Positions 8,247 through 14,014 of a stretch of DNA of 14,014 bases are shown here, piece by piece. The stretch is from Alphaproteobacteria bacterium. Lineage in GTDB: Bacteria > Pseudomonadota > Alphaproteobacteria > RF32 > CAG-239. The stretch is from positions 1 to 14,014 of the forward strand of contig JAGCTK010000075.1 of assembly GCA_017963715.1 (NCBI GenBank), given 5' to 3'. Below the pieces are notes generated by a model, which worked only from the letters and a program-made list of their open reading frames with translations, did not search any database and was not told the origin of the DNA. Position numbers and translations under genes: made by a program. The stretch's first letter is position 1. Each line of letters starts with the position of its first letter.

Positions 8247-8274
8247 TTGACATTTTAGACGGCAGATATATGAT
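8247..8274 (+). promoter_or_regulatory. Predicted promoter of the acyltransferase gene
   Basis: A perfect TTGACA (8247-8252) is followed after 16 bases by TATGAT (8269-8274), about 77 bases before the acyltransferase ATG. It begins right after the T-run of the rbfA terminator, which suggests this gene is transcribed separately from the translation operon. Confidence 0.5.
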
Positions 8275-8351
8275 AATAAATATCTAATCATTGTATTGCA
8301 CTGAGCCTGCTTCACCATTTCGGATAATATTTTTTAGAAAGAGACAATATT

Positions 8352-8930
8352 ATGAAATACGAGACAATAGCAAAACTTCTTACAATGTTTATTGTCAGTA
8401 AGAAAAAAAGAAAAGAAATACGTTCAAAATTGATCGTTTACTTATATTGCCGAAAATACTGTCCGCAAATTTTAAAAAATGCCAAAAAAATCGGTACGCA
8501 TTTTTGGTGTCGCAGCCCTTCTACATGCACACCCAACACGTATATAGGCAACGATGTGTCTTTCAACGGGATGCGTATGGAGGGTGACGGAAAAGTTGTT
8601 TTTGGTAATCATGTTCATACCGGTACAGAATGCTTAATCATTACGCGTTCTCATAATTACGAAGGAACAGAAATTCCGTATGATTCGACCCATATTTATA
8701 AGGATATATTGATTGCGGATTTCGTATGGATTGGTTCAAGAGTGACTATTTTACCGGAAACGGAAATAGGTGAAGGTGCCATTATTCAGGGAGGTAGCGT
8801 TGTACACGGAAAAATCCCCCCTTATGCCATTGCCGGCGGAAATCCGGCGACGGTTTTCAAATATCGTAACAAAGAGCACTTCTTACAACTCAAAGCACAA
8901 AAAAAATATCATTTTCCTGATGATGATTAA
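8352..8930 (+). CDS. Hexapeptide-repeat (left-handed beta-helix) acyltransferase
   Basis: This 192-residue protein belongs to the acetyl-CoA-dependent LbH O-acyltransferases that modify sugars, capsule, LPS or small molecules; the acceptor is unknown. A basic N-terminal helix (1-45, KKKRKEIRSKL) precedes hexapeptide coils with isoleucine/valine repeats (about 46-165): IGNDVSF, VVFGNHVHTG, then IADFVWIGSRVTILPETEIGEGAIIQGGSVV. His101 in ITRSHNY fits the catalytic His of the family, and the closing IPPYAIAGGNPATVFKYR is the typical end of the domain. The start is ATG 8352 with AAAGAGA upstream. It stands alone between the rbfA terminator and convergent ispA, with its own promoter. Codon use looks more AT-rich (many ATA, TTA and AAA codons) than neighbouring genes, hinting at acquisition by transfer, though this was judged only by eye. 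Confidence 0.85.
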   Translation: MKYETIAKLLTMFIVSKKKRKEIRSKLIVYLYCRKYCPQILKNAKKIGTHFWCRSPSTCTPNTYIGNDVSFNGMRMEGDGKVVFGNHVHTGTECLIITRSHNYEGTEIPYDSTHIYKDILIADFVWIGSRVTILPETEIGEGAIIQGGSVVHGKIPPYAIAGGNPATVFKYRNKEHFLQLKAQKKYHFPDDD

Positions 8931-9022
8931 TGAAAATATATATCGATACATCGATTGACACATGTATAACGGGCATTTTTTTTTGCGTATACGGTTTATC
9001 TTAATCGTTGCGTGAAGAAATT

Positions 9023-9916
9023 TTAATGATCGCGCGTGATGATAAAACGCGCGAGATCTTTCAGCGTTTCAGCCTTATTTCCGAAGATTTCCAAGGCATC
9101 AATCGCCTCATCCGTCAAACGCGTTTCGATTTTGATTGCTTCATCAAGCCCCAAAACCGACACAAAAGTCAATTTATTTTGCGCGGCGTCTTTTTGAAGT
9201 GTCTTTCCCACTTTTTGCTGATCGCCGCAAGCATCCAATATGTCATCTGAGATTTGGAATGTTTGGCCGATTTTACGGGCATAAGTTTGAAGTGCCGTCA
9301 TACTTTTTTCATCCGCACCGCCGATGATGGCGCCGGCTTCACAAGCATATTTAAGCAAGCATCCCGTCTTCATTTTTTCGATATTTTCAATCAAATCCAA
9401 AGGTTCTTCGACATTGGTTGCATTTTCTGCATACAAATCAAGCATTTGTCCGGCAACCATGCCGCAAAATGCCCCCGCCCCTTGTGACAATGCCGTGACA
9501 AGTTTTGCTTTGACCTCACTATCATACATTGTGCGTCCCAAAATTTCAAACGCATATGTCAACAATCCGTCGCCTGCCAAAATAGCCGTTGCCTCATCAA
9601 ATGCCACATGGCATGTCGGCTTGCCGCGCCGCAACGTATCATTATCCATCGCCGGCAAATCATCATGAATCAGCGAATAGGTATGCAACATTTCGAGTGA
9701 CACCGCCGCACCAAAAGCAAAATCCTCATCTTTGCCGAAGAGTTTGGCACATTGTGTTGTCAAAAACGGACGAATACGTTTTCCGCCGTTTAAAACCGAA
9801 TATTCCATTGCTTCCACAACGCGTTTTTCGTGCCCGTTCGGCTTGGCAAAAAGCGCCGGTAATTTGGCATTAAATCGTGCGGAAAAATCCAAAAGTTGTT
9901 GCTGTATATTACTCAT
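9023..9916 (-). CDS. ispA: Farnesyl diphosphate synthase (geranyltranstransferase)
   Basis: This trans-prenyltransferase condenses IPP with DMAPP and then GPP to make C15 farnesyl diphosphate, the precursor of undecaprenyl and quinone side chains. The 297 residues contain GGKRIRP (44-50), the first Asp-rich motif DDLPAMDND (85-93), RRGKPT (97-101 region), the KMKTG motif (181-185), and the second Asp motif DDILD (224-228). Tyr80, five residues before the first motif, and the two-residue insertion in DDxxxxD are typical of bacterial FPP synthases, so C15 is the likely product, not a longer chain. The start is ATG 9916, with AAAAGGA upstream; it overlaps the end of xseB by 8 bases (ATGAGTAA), the common xseB-ispA arrangement. 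The often adjacent dxs is not downstream here; a convergent acyltransferase is. Confidence 0.95.
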   Translation of the reverse strand: MSNIQQQLLDFSARFNAKLPALFAKPNGHEKRVVEAMEYSVLNGGKRIRPFLTTQCAKLFGKDEDFAFGAAVSLEMLHTYSLIHDDLPAMDNDTLRRGKPTCHVAFDEATAILAGDGLLTYAFEILGRTMYDSEVKAKLVTALSQGAGAFCGMVAGQMLDLYAENATNVEEPLDLIENIEKMKTGCLLKYACEAGAIIGGADEKSMTALQTYARKIGQTFQISDDILDACGDQQKVGKTLQKDAAQNKLTFVSVLGLDEAIKIETRLTDEAIDALEIFGNKAETLKDLARFIITRDH

Positions 9917-10163
9917 CTGCCATGTCCTTTTCATCAAGGGATGACACTGTCAAATTGCCGTCTTTATCCTGCTCGATTTTTTCAACTTTGAGTTCGGCAT
10001 TTTTCAATTTCTCTTCGCAAAATTTTTTAAGTTTCGTTGCTTTTTCATAGGCTTCAACCGCATCATCCAATTTGATTTGGCCTGTTTCCAATTCTTTGTC
10101 AATGGATTCAAGTCCGCTCATTGCATCTTCAAACGTTAAGTTTTTCAAATCATCACTTTTCAT
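9909..10163 (-). CDS. xseB: Exodeoxyribonuclease VII small subunit
   Basis: XseB is the small subunit of exonuclease VII, which with XseA degrades single-stranded DNA to oligonucleotides. The 84-residue helical protein has the family core LTFEDAMSGLESIDKELETGQIKLDDAVEAYEKATKLKKFCEEKLKNAELKVEKI and an acidic tail; the length matches E. coli XseB (80). The start chosen is ATG 10163 (GTGAG six bases ahead); a frame extension to TTG 10193 adds ten residues but has no ribosome-binding site. It is translationally linked to ispA by an 8-base overlap. A poor promoter candidate on the minus strand is TTGAAT (10221-10216) with CAATAT (10198-10193) at 17 bases. xseA is not in the window. Confidence 0.92.
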   Translation of the reverse strand: MKSDDLKNLTFEDAMSGLESIDKELETGQIKLDDAVEAYEKATKLKKFCEEKLKNAELKVEKIEQDKDGNLTVSSLDEKDMADE

Positions 10164-10276
10164 TTCAAACTCACTTTCTTGAGTGTTTTTCAATATTGTA
10201 TAAACAAATTGGCATATTCAAAACATTTTTTCAAGCATTATTTTAAGGTTGTCAGAGAACAAAATAAGGAAACGAT

Positions 10277-10546
10277 ATGTCTATTAAGCAAACAGTTAAA
10301 ATTTTTAAGGCGCTTGCCAATATCAAAAGACTTGAAATCCTCTTTTATTTGCGCCATACTGAACTGTCTGTCGGGATGCTCGAAAAAAAACTTAAATTGT
10401 CGCAGTCGTCGCTCTCTCAGCACTTGGCCGTTTTACGTCAAGCCGAGATTGTCAGCACCAGACGATTGGCTCAAAGTATTTTTTACCGTCTGACAGATAA
10501 TAATGTTAAACAAATACTCAATATTTTTGAAAAGGATACCGATTAA
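10277..10546 (+). CDS. ArsR-family winged-helix transcriptional regulator
   Basis: This is an 89-residue single-domain winged-helix repressor: FKALANIKRLEILFYL (10-25) is the conserved ArsR opening, SQSSLSQHLAVLRQAEIV (42-59) the recognition helix, and SIFYRL (67-72) the wing strand. It contains no cysteine and no ELCVCDL-type metal motif, so it is not a classical thiol-ligand arsenic/cadmium or persulfide sensor; the ligand is unknown. The start is ATG 10277 with AAGGAAA ahead. It is divergent from xseB and followed after 3 bases by a flavin-reductase-like gene, so the two are one transcription unit and the regulator probably controls that gene and itself. Operators would be expected in 10194-10270; none is convincing by eye. 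Confidence 0.88.
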   Translation: MSIKQTVKIFKALANIKRLEILFYLRHTELSVGMLEKKLKLSQSSLSQHLAVLRQAEIVSTRRLAQSIFYRLTDNNVKQILNIFEKDTD

Positions 10547-10549
10547 AAA

Positions 10550-11158
10550 ATGTCAAAAATCACTTGGCCCGCCGGCACGTTATTGGCGCCTGTTCCGCCG
10601 GCTTTGATATCATCCGGAACTATGGAAAAACCAAATGTGATGACAGCCGCTTGGACGGGTGTTATTGCATCCGAACCCGCGATGACATATGTTTCCATTC
10701 GGCCCAGCCGTTACTCGCACGAGATTATTTCCAAAACCAAAGAATTTGTCATTAACCTGCCTGATATTTCCCTTGCACGTGCCACCGATTTTTGCGGTGT
10801 CAAATCCGGTCGTGATATTGACAAGTTTCAATCTTGCGGTTTAACACCTTTGGCGTCTTCAAAAATAAACACGCCTCAAATCAAAGAATGCCCCATCTCA
10901 CTTGAATGCCAAGTCACCGAAATTCGCACTTTCGGCACGCACGATATGTTTATTGCCAAAATCATCGCCGTTGATATTGACGACAAATACTTAAGTGACA
11001 AGGGAGCCTTTAACATTCAAAAGGCAAACTTGCTGGCTTATGCCCATGGATTCTATTACACATTGGGCCGCAAAATCGGCAAATTCGGTTTTTCGGTCGA
11101 AAAAAAGAAAACGATTCGAAAACGTCGCCAAAGGCAAGCGCAAAAAGATACACACTAA
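10550..11158 (+). CDS. Flavin reductase-like domain protein (flavoredoxin type)
   Basis: The 202-residue protein has the FMN-binding split-barrel fold of the flavin reductase/flavoredoxin family: PVPPALISSG, PNVMTAAWTGVIASEPAMTYVSIRPSRYSHEIISKTKEFVINLP (about 29-71), and DFCGVKSGRDIDKFQ (80-94). Members bind FMN and transfer electrons from NAD(P)H or protein partners; many anaerobes have several of unknown partner. The C-terminus after residue 180 is very basic (KKKTIRKRRQRQAQK) and looks like an added tail that might bind RNA or membranes. The start is ATG 10550, 3 bases after the ArsR stop; its AAAGGA sits about 13 bases upstream, which is long, so translational coupling to the ArsR gene is likely. 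Cys82, Cys96, Cys114 and Cys120 could be redox active, but no defined motif is recognised. Confidence 0.87.
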   Translation: MSKITWPAGTLLAPVPPALISSGTMEKPNVMTAAWTGVIASEPAMTYVSIRPSRYSHEIISKTKEFVINLPDISLARATDFCGVKSGRDIDKFQSCGLTPLASSKINTPQIKECPISLECQVTEIRTFGTHDMFIAKIIAVDIDDKYLSDKGAFNIQKANLLAYAHGFYYTLGRKIGKFGFSVEKKKTIRKRRQRQAQKDTH

Positions 11159-11181
11159 AAGTGTATAAATCATAAATCAGG

Positions 11182-11209
11182 TTGCAACACTTCCAAACCT
11201 TCGTATAAT
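11182..11209 (+). promoter_or_regulatory. Predicted promoter of the pilin-head membrane protein gene
   Basis: TTGCAA (11182-11187) lies 16 bases ahead of a perfect TATAAT (11204-11209), 39 bases before the ATG at 11248. The downstream gene has a strong GGAGAAGG ribosome-binding site at 11236-11243. It probably drives the cluster running to the window end, where genes are 22-33 bases apart. Confidence 0.55.
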
Positions 11210-11247
11210 ATGTTAAGGTAAAGTATCTTTTTTTTGGAGAAGGTGTG

Positions 11248-13356
11248 ATGATAAGATTCATTGTCAAGTTGTTTAAAATTTTATTTATTCTGGCTATTTG
11301 GGCAGCAGCCGGTGCGGGCGCCGCATACTATTTCGGCAGTCAGCCTGATGTCACATATTATCCCGACGGCAAAACAAAAAGTTCAGTTTCGCGCAAATGG
11401 TTTATCCCGAACGGCTCTGCATCTTATTATCGTCCCGATGGCACATTGTCCCGGCAGTGCACTTTTGTTGACGGCAAACAAACCGGCGAAGCCACAATTT
11501 ATTTTGCCGGTCAACCTGTCAAAACACGTTACCAAGACGGACAACTCACCGGAGCTGCTGATTTCGGCAATATCGCATTTTTAAAAGACAAACCGGTGCC
11601 ATCCGTCACCTTTTTACCAAATCGCGGGCTCGAACTTGTGTTTGCACAGGATGATATGCGCCTCCAACTCAAAGCCAATCGCGTTTGCGCGGATGATTCG
11701 CTCATCGCCCGCCTTCAGGCATATGCCGATACTTTGGATAAAAAACAACTCAAATTGGTGCTTGAATGTTTAAAACTCCAAAACTTATCATGGGATCAAA
11801 ATCAAGCCTCATGTCACATGCAGGGTGAATATCTTTATCCTGCCTTGGCAAGTGATATATCCGTCAGTTGCGACGTACCCTACGACAATCAGGATCTTTT
11901 AACCGGTATTGAGATACTTTCCGTTCAAGGTTCCTACGTTTTAGACCAGGATAAACTTTCCTTTGATATTTTTGATCCGCACAAATCAACCAGCAAATTC
12001 TTTGTTTCCTACCGCGGCATTGCGCCTATTGTCAAAAGTATATCCGAAACACTCATCAATGAGAATGCGGATGATTACGTACCCAACATTTTAACTGCCA
12101 TTTTACAAAATCTCACATCCTCTGATGCTTATGTGATGCTTAATAATCAAAAAATTTGGGACATTTCCGGTGACTTTAATTTGATGAACGGTTTTTCCGA
12201 CCCTTATTATATTTCTTCTTATATGGATCAACAAATCACGTCTCAGTGGAAAGTTACCTCATCAGGCATCAACTTAAAAGTTCTATACCCCGTTTCCAAA
12301 AAGCCGATGTTACTTTTTGGTCTCAATGTTGATGAAAGTTTCAAAGAAAATTACCACACACTGATGCAAGACATCATCAATGTGCTCGCTGAAAATATCC
12401 ACATCAACGATGGGGAGAGCACCGAACAAAAAGTGCTTTCAAATGACATATCCTCATTTGCCGATGATGCATCCGATTTACTTAAAAATGTCTATGCCAC
12501 TTTATACAACAACAAGGGACAAAAAGTGCTTTCAGGTATCATGAGTTTCAAAAAAAATGCCGATGAGCAAGAACTTCTCGGCTCACCGCTCACCGCTTTC
12601 ACCGGCAACGTCACACTTTATGACAACAACCGTCCCATACATCAAATTGCCGGTGATTTTGAAAAAGGATTTACTGTAGATGGTCAGATAGCCTCCCAGG
12701 AAGATGTATTTAATTTGGTGGGAAGTCCCGAGGTTCTGCAAGTATTTGCCGATATCGGAGAAGAACTTGATACAAAATTCGGTCCCATTGTCGACAACGG
12801 TCAACTTTTAGATGCGACCACACCTGTCGATCCGTTTTTATTCGGTTTATATCTCGGATATTCGCATGCCAAGGTTGATCCCAACATTTCCGTTCTCCGC
12901 AATCAAATTGCAACGATTGCCGACAATATTCAATCACTTTATGCAGATGCCGAAAGTTACGCTGGTTTAACCGATGATATTGCAATTGAATATGACGCCG
13001 TTCCGATTGATATGGCTGAACATGACGACGATCATATCCGCAATGTATACGGCGGTATTGTGACTATCTCCATTGATGCGGCATCTTCCGACGGTTATGA
13101 TGACGAGGCTTTCATTTTAACCATTACCAATTTGCCCCAAGAGGCATGCACGGCACTTGCCTCGCATGATTGGTTTGAAGACAACGAAGGTTTCATCGGT
13201 GTAGCCGCTGTTCCTACCGGTGTTGCGGATGTGTCCTTGGCATATACCGATCAATCGTTCCAAGGCCGACCGGCCGGCACGGTTTATACCAGGGCCGAAG
13301 CCAAAAACGCATGCGGACAAACCGGAACATCTTCCGTTGCGCTCAAATTTTACTAA
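11248..13356 (+). CDS. Membrane-anchored protein with MORN/YwqK-like repeats and a C-terminal type IVb pilin (PilS)-like domain
   Basis: Function not established. The 702 residues begin with a basic stretch and one membrane segment (about 8-28, LFKILFILAIWAAAGAGAAYYF), with no prepilin-peptidase site of the G|FxxxE kind. Residues 36-103 hold YYPDGK, YYRPDGTL, FVDGKQTGE and YQDGQLTG, typical of MORN/YwqK-type repeats. The middle (about 110-540) is unfamiliar and contains three similar strand blocks near 294, 415 and 454. The last 155 residues (about 548-702: IATIADNIQSLYADAESYAGL, VPIDM, NVYGGIVTISI, LPQEACTALASHDW) resemble the head of PilS-type IVb pilins, with Cys634 and Cys689 placed for the usual disulfide. 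Start: ATG 11248, eight bases after GGAG; GTG 11245 is too close. An envelope or pilus-linked display role is inference. Confidence 0.6.
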   Translation: MIRFIVKLFKILFILAIWAAAGAGAAYYFGSQPDVTYYPDGKTKSSVSRKWFIPNGSASYYRPDGTLSRQCTFVDGKQTGEATIYFAGQPVKTRYQDGQLTGAADFGNIAFLKDKPVPSVTFLPNRGLELVFAQDDMRLQLKANRVCADDSLIARLQAYADTLDKKQLKLVLECLKLQNLSWDQNQASCHMQGEYLYPALASDISVSCDVPYDNQDLLTGIEILSVQGSYVLDQDKLSFDIFDPHKSTSKFFVSYRGIAPIVKSISETLINENADDYVPNILTAILQNLTSSDAYVMLNNQKIWDISGDFNLMNGFSDPYYISSYMDQQITSQWKVTSSGINLKVLYPVSKKPMLLFGLNVDESFKENYHTLMQDIINVLAENIHINDGESTEQKVLSNDISSFADDASDLLKNVYATLYNNKGQKVLSGIMSFKKNADEQELLGSPLTAFTGNVTLYDNNRPIHQIAGDFEKGFTVDGQIASQEDVFNLVGSPEVLQVFADIGEELDTKFGPIVDNGQLLDATTPVDPFLFGLYLGYSHAKVDPNISVLRNQIATIADNIQSLYADAESYAGLTDDIAIEYDAVPIDMAEHDDDHIRNVYGGIVTISIDAASSDGYDDEAFILTITNLPQEACTALASHDWFEDNEGFIGVAAVPTGVADVSLAYTDQSFQGRPAGTVYTRAEAKNACGQTGTSSVALKFY

Positions 13357-13389
13357 AAACAAACTAAAAAAGTTGAAAGGAATTTTAAA

Positions 13390-13926
13390 ATGCTGTTTTC
13401 ACTTGCTCTGTTAATATCTTATTTTGTCATCAAATCAGCCCTTGCCAATCCGGCTTGTGCAGTATGCACAATTGCGGTCGGTGCCTCGCTTGAACTTGCA
13501 CGCCATTTGGGCGTTGATGACAGCGTTGTCGGTGTTTGGGCCGGTGCATTTTTAGTCTTAATCGGGTTTTGGACAATCAAATGGTTTGATAAAAAAAATT
13601 GGCATTTTGCTTACCGTGATGCCTTAATTCTTATTTTATCCGTTGCGATGATTGGTTTTATGTATATCGGAAAACTCAAATATCATGCGGAAGTTGTCGG
13701 TTTTATTTTTTATCTTGATCCGTTTTTATTCAGCGTTATCGTCGGTGCGGTCGTCTTGATTTTATCGTCCGAGTTTTATCAATGGATGAAAAAGAAAAAC
13801 GGCGGACATGCTCATTTTCCTTTTGAAAAGGTTTTTGTGCCTGTTGCGTCTTTGGCCTTGGCCAGCGCCTATTTCTACTATTATCCGCTCTGCCAAAAAG
13901 TCGCCACGGATTTATACACGTTTTAA
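13390..13926 (+). CDS. Five-helix membrane protein with an N-terminal CxxC, unknown function
   Basis: The 178 residues start with a hydrophobic segment ending KSALA at 19, which looks like a signal peptide or first helix, followed at once by NPACAVCTIAVGASLELARHLGVDD (20-44) with the CxxC pair Cys23/Cys26. Four further helices are predicted by eye at about 45-65, 76-94, 108-127 and 147-164; Cys168 lies just after the last. I recall similar small membrane proteins (PxCxVCTxAVGxxxxLxRxLGxDD) in candidate-phyla and other bacteria, without assigned function. The CxxC in a membrane protein suggests thiol-disulfide chemistry or metal binding at the outer face; this is inference. The start is ATG 13390 with AAAGG nine bases upstream, 33 bases after the pilin-head gene and 22 bases before the next, so all three are probably co-transcribed. 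Confidence 0.75.
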   Translation: MLFSLALLISYFVIKSALANPACAVCTIAVGASLELARHLGVDDSVVGVWAGAFLVLIGFWTIKWFDKKNWHFAYRDALILILSVAMIGFMYIGKLKYHAEVVGFIFYLDPFLFSVIVGAVVLILSSEFYQWMKKKNGGHAHFPFEKVFVPVASLALASAYFYYYPLCQKVATDLYTF

Positions 13927-13948
13927 CTTCCCATAAAGGAGATTAAAG

Positions 13949-14014
13949 ATGAAAAACAAGTTTCTTATTTTAAGTTTCATCTCAATGATGACACTTTCAG
14001 AAAATGCTCTGGCC
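13949..14014 (+). CDS. Exported protein, signal peptide only (partial, cut by window end)
   Basis: A strong AAAGGAG (13935-13941) lies 7 bases before ATG 13949. The 22 residues available (MKNKF, hydrophobic LILSFISMMTL, SENALA) form a typical Sec signal peptide: two lysines, a hydrophobic core and an ALA cleavage site exactly at the window edge. The mature protein is not in the window, so nothing can be said of its function beyond export. It follows the CxxC membrane protein by 22 bases and is probably in the same transcript, so it may be its partner in the periplasm. Confidence 0.75.
   Translation, partial: MKNKFLILSFISMMTLSENALA

Noticed and set aside
8942..8955. Tandem ATCGAT AC ATCGAT palindromes
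   Set aside because: A short 5-bp stem is possible, but no T-run follows and nothing else marks it; probably chance in AT-rich DNA.
8964..8992. GTATA...TATAC inverted repeat around nine T between the acyltransferase and ispA ends
   Set aside because: The pairing is interrupted by mismatches and the T-run falls in the loop, so it does not look like an intrinsic terminator on either strand.
11148..11166. ATACAC/GTGTAT hairpin across the flavin reductase stop codon
   Set aside because: A six-bp AT-rich stem with no following T-run is too weak to call a terminator.

Overview
The window comes from a moderately AT-rich alphaproteobacterium that is probably an uncultured anaerobe or fermenter, as in gut lineages. 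This assignment is inference. It rests on three things: the rimP-nusA-ylxR-infB-rbfA order with an alphaproteobacterial-style YlxR/L7Ae-like fusion, a NusA with two C-terminal acidic repeats, and a [FeFe]-hydrogenase maturation gene (hydF), which implies oxygen-sensitive hydrogen metabolism.

Left arm (1-2416, minus strand): a tight three-gene run reads tatD-family hydrolase, then tcdA, then hydF. hydF is cut by the window start, with 324 N-terminal residues present. A good sigma70-type promoter (TTGACT-17-TATCAG) precedes tatD. The 233-base gap between tatD and rimP carries the divergent promoters and, just before rimP, a strong intrinsic-terminator-like hairpin. That hairpin is best read as a transcription attenuator of the translation-factor operon.

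Centre (2650-8195, plus strand): rimP, nusA, ylxR (fusion), infB and rbfA are closely packed and encode ribosome maturation, transcription elongation/termination and translation initiation factors. The operon stops after rbfA, with no truB, rpsO or pnp. A weak terminator follows, then a solitary hexapeptide-repeat acyltransferase (8352-8930) with its own promoter and a more AT-rich look.

Right arm: ispA and xseB (9023-10163, minus) overlap and are divergent from an ArsR-type regulator paired with a flavin-reductase-like protein (10277-11158, plus). After a promoter with a perfect TATAAT -10 comes a 702-residue membrane-anchored protein. It has MORN/YwqK-like repeats at the N-terminus and a type IVb pilin (PilS)-like head at the C-terminus. 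Next come a 178-residue five-helix membrane protein with a CxxC at its mature N-terminus, and the signal peptide of a further exported protein cut by the window end. This last cluster (11248-14014) is the least understood part and the best candidate for something undescribed. No rRNA, tRNA, CRISPR array, insertion sequence or origin was seen.
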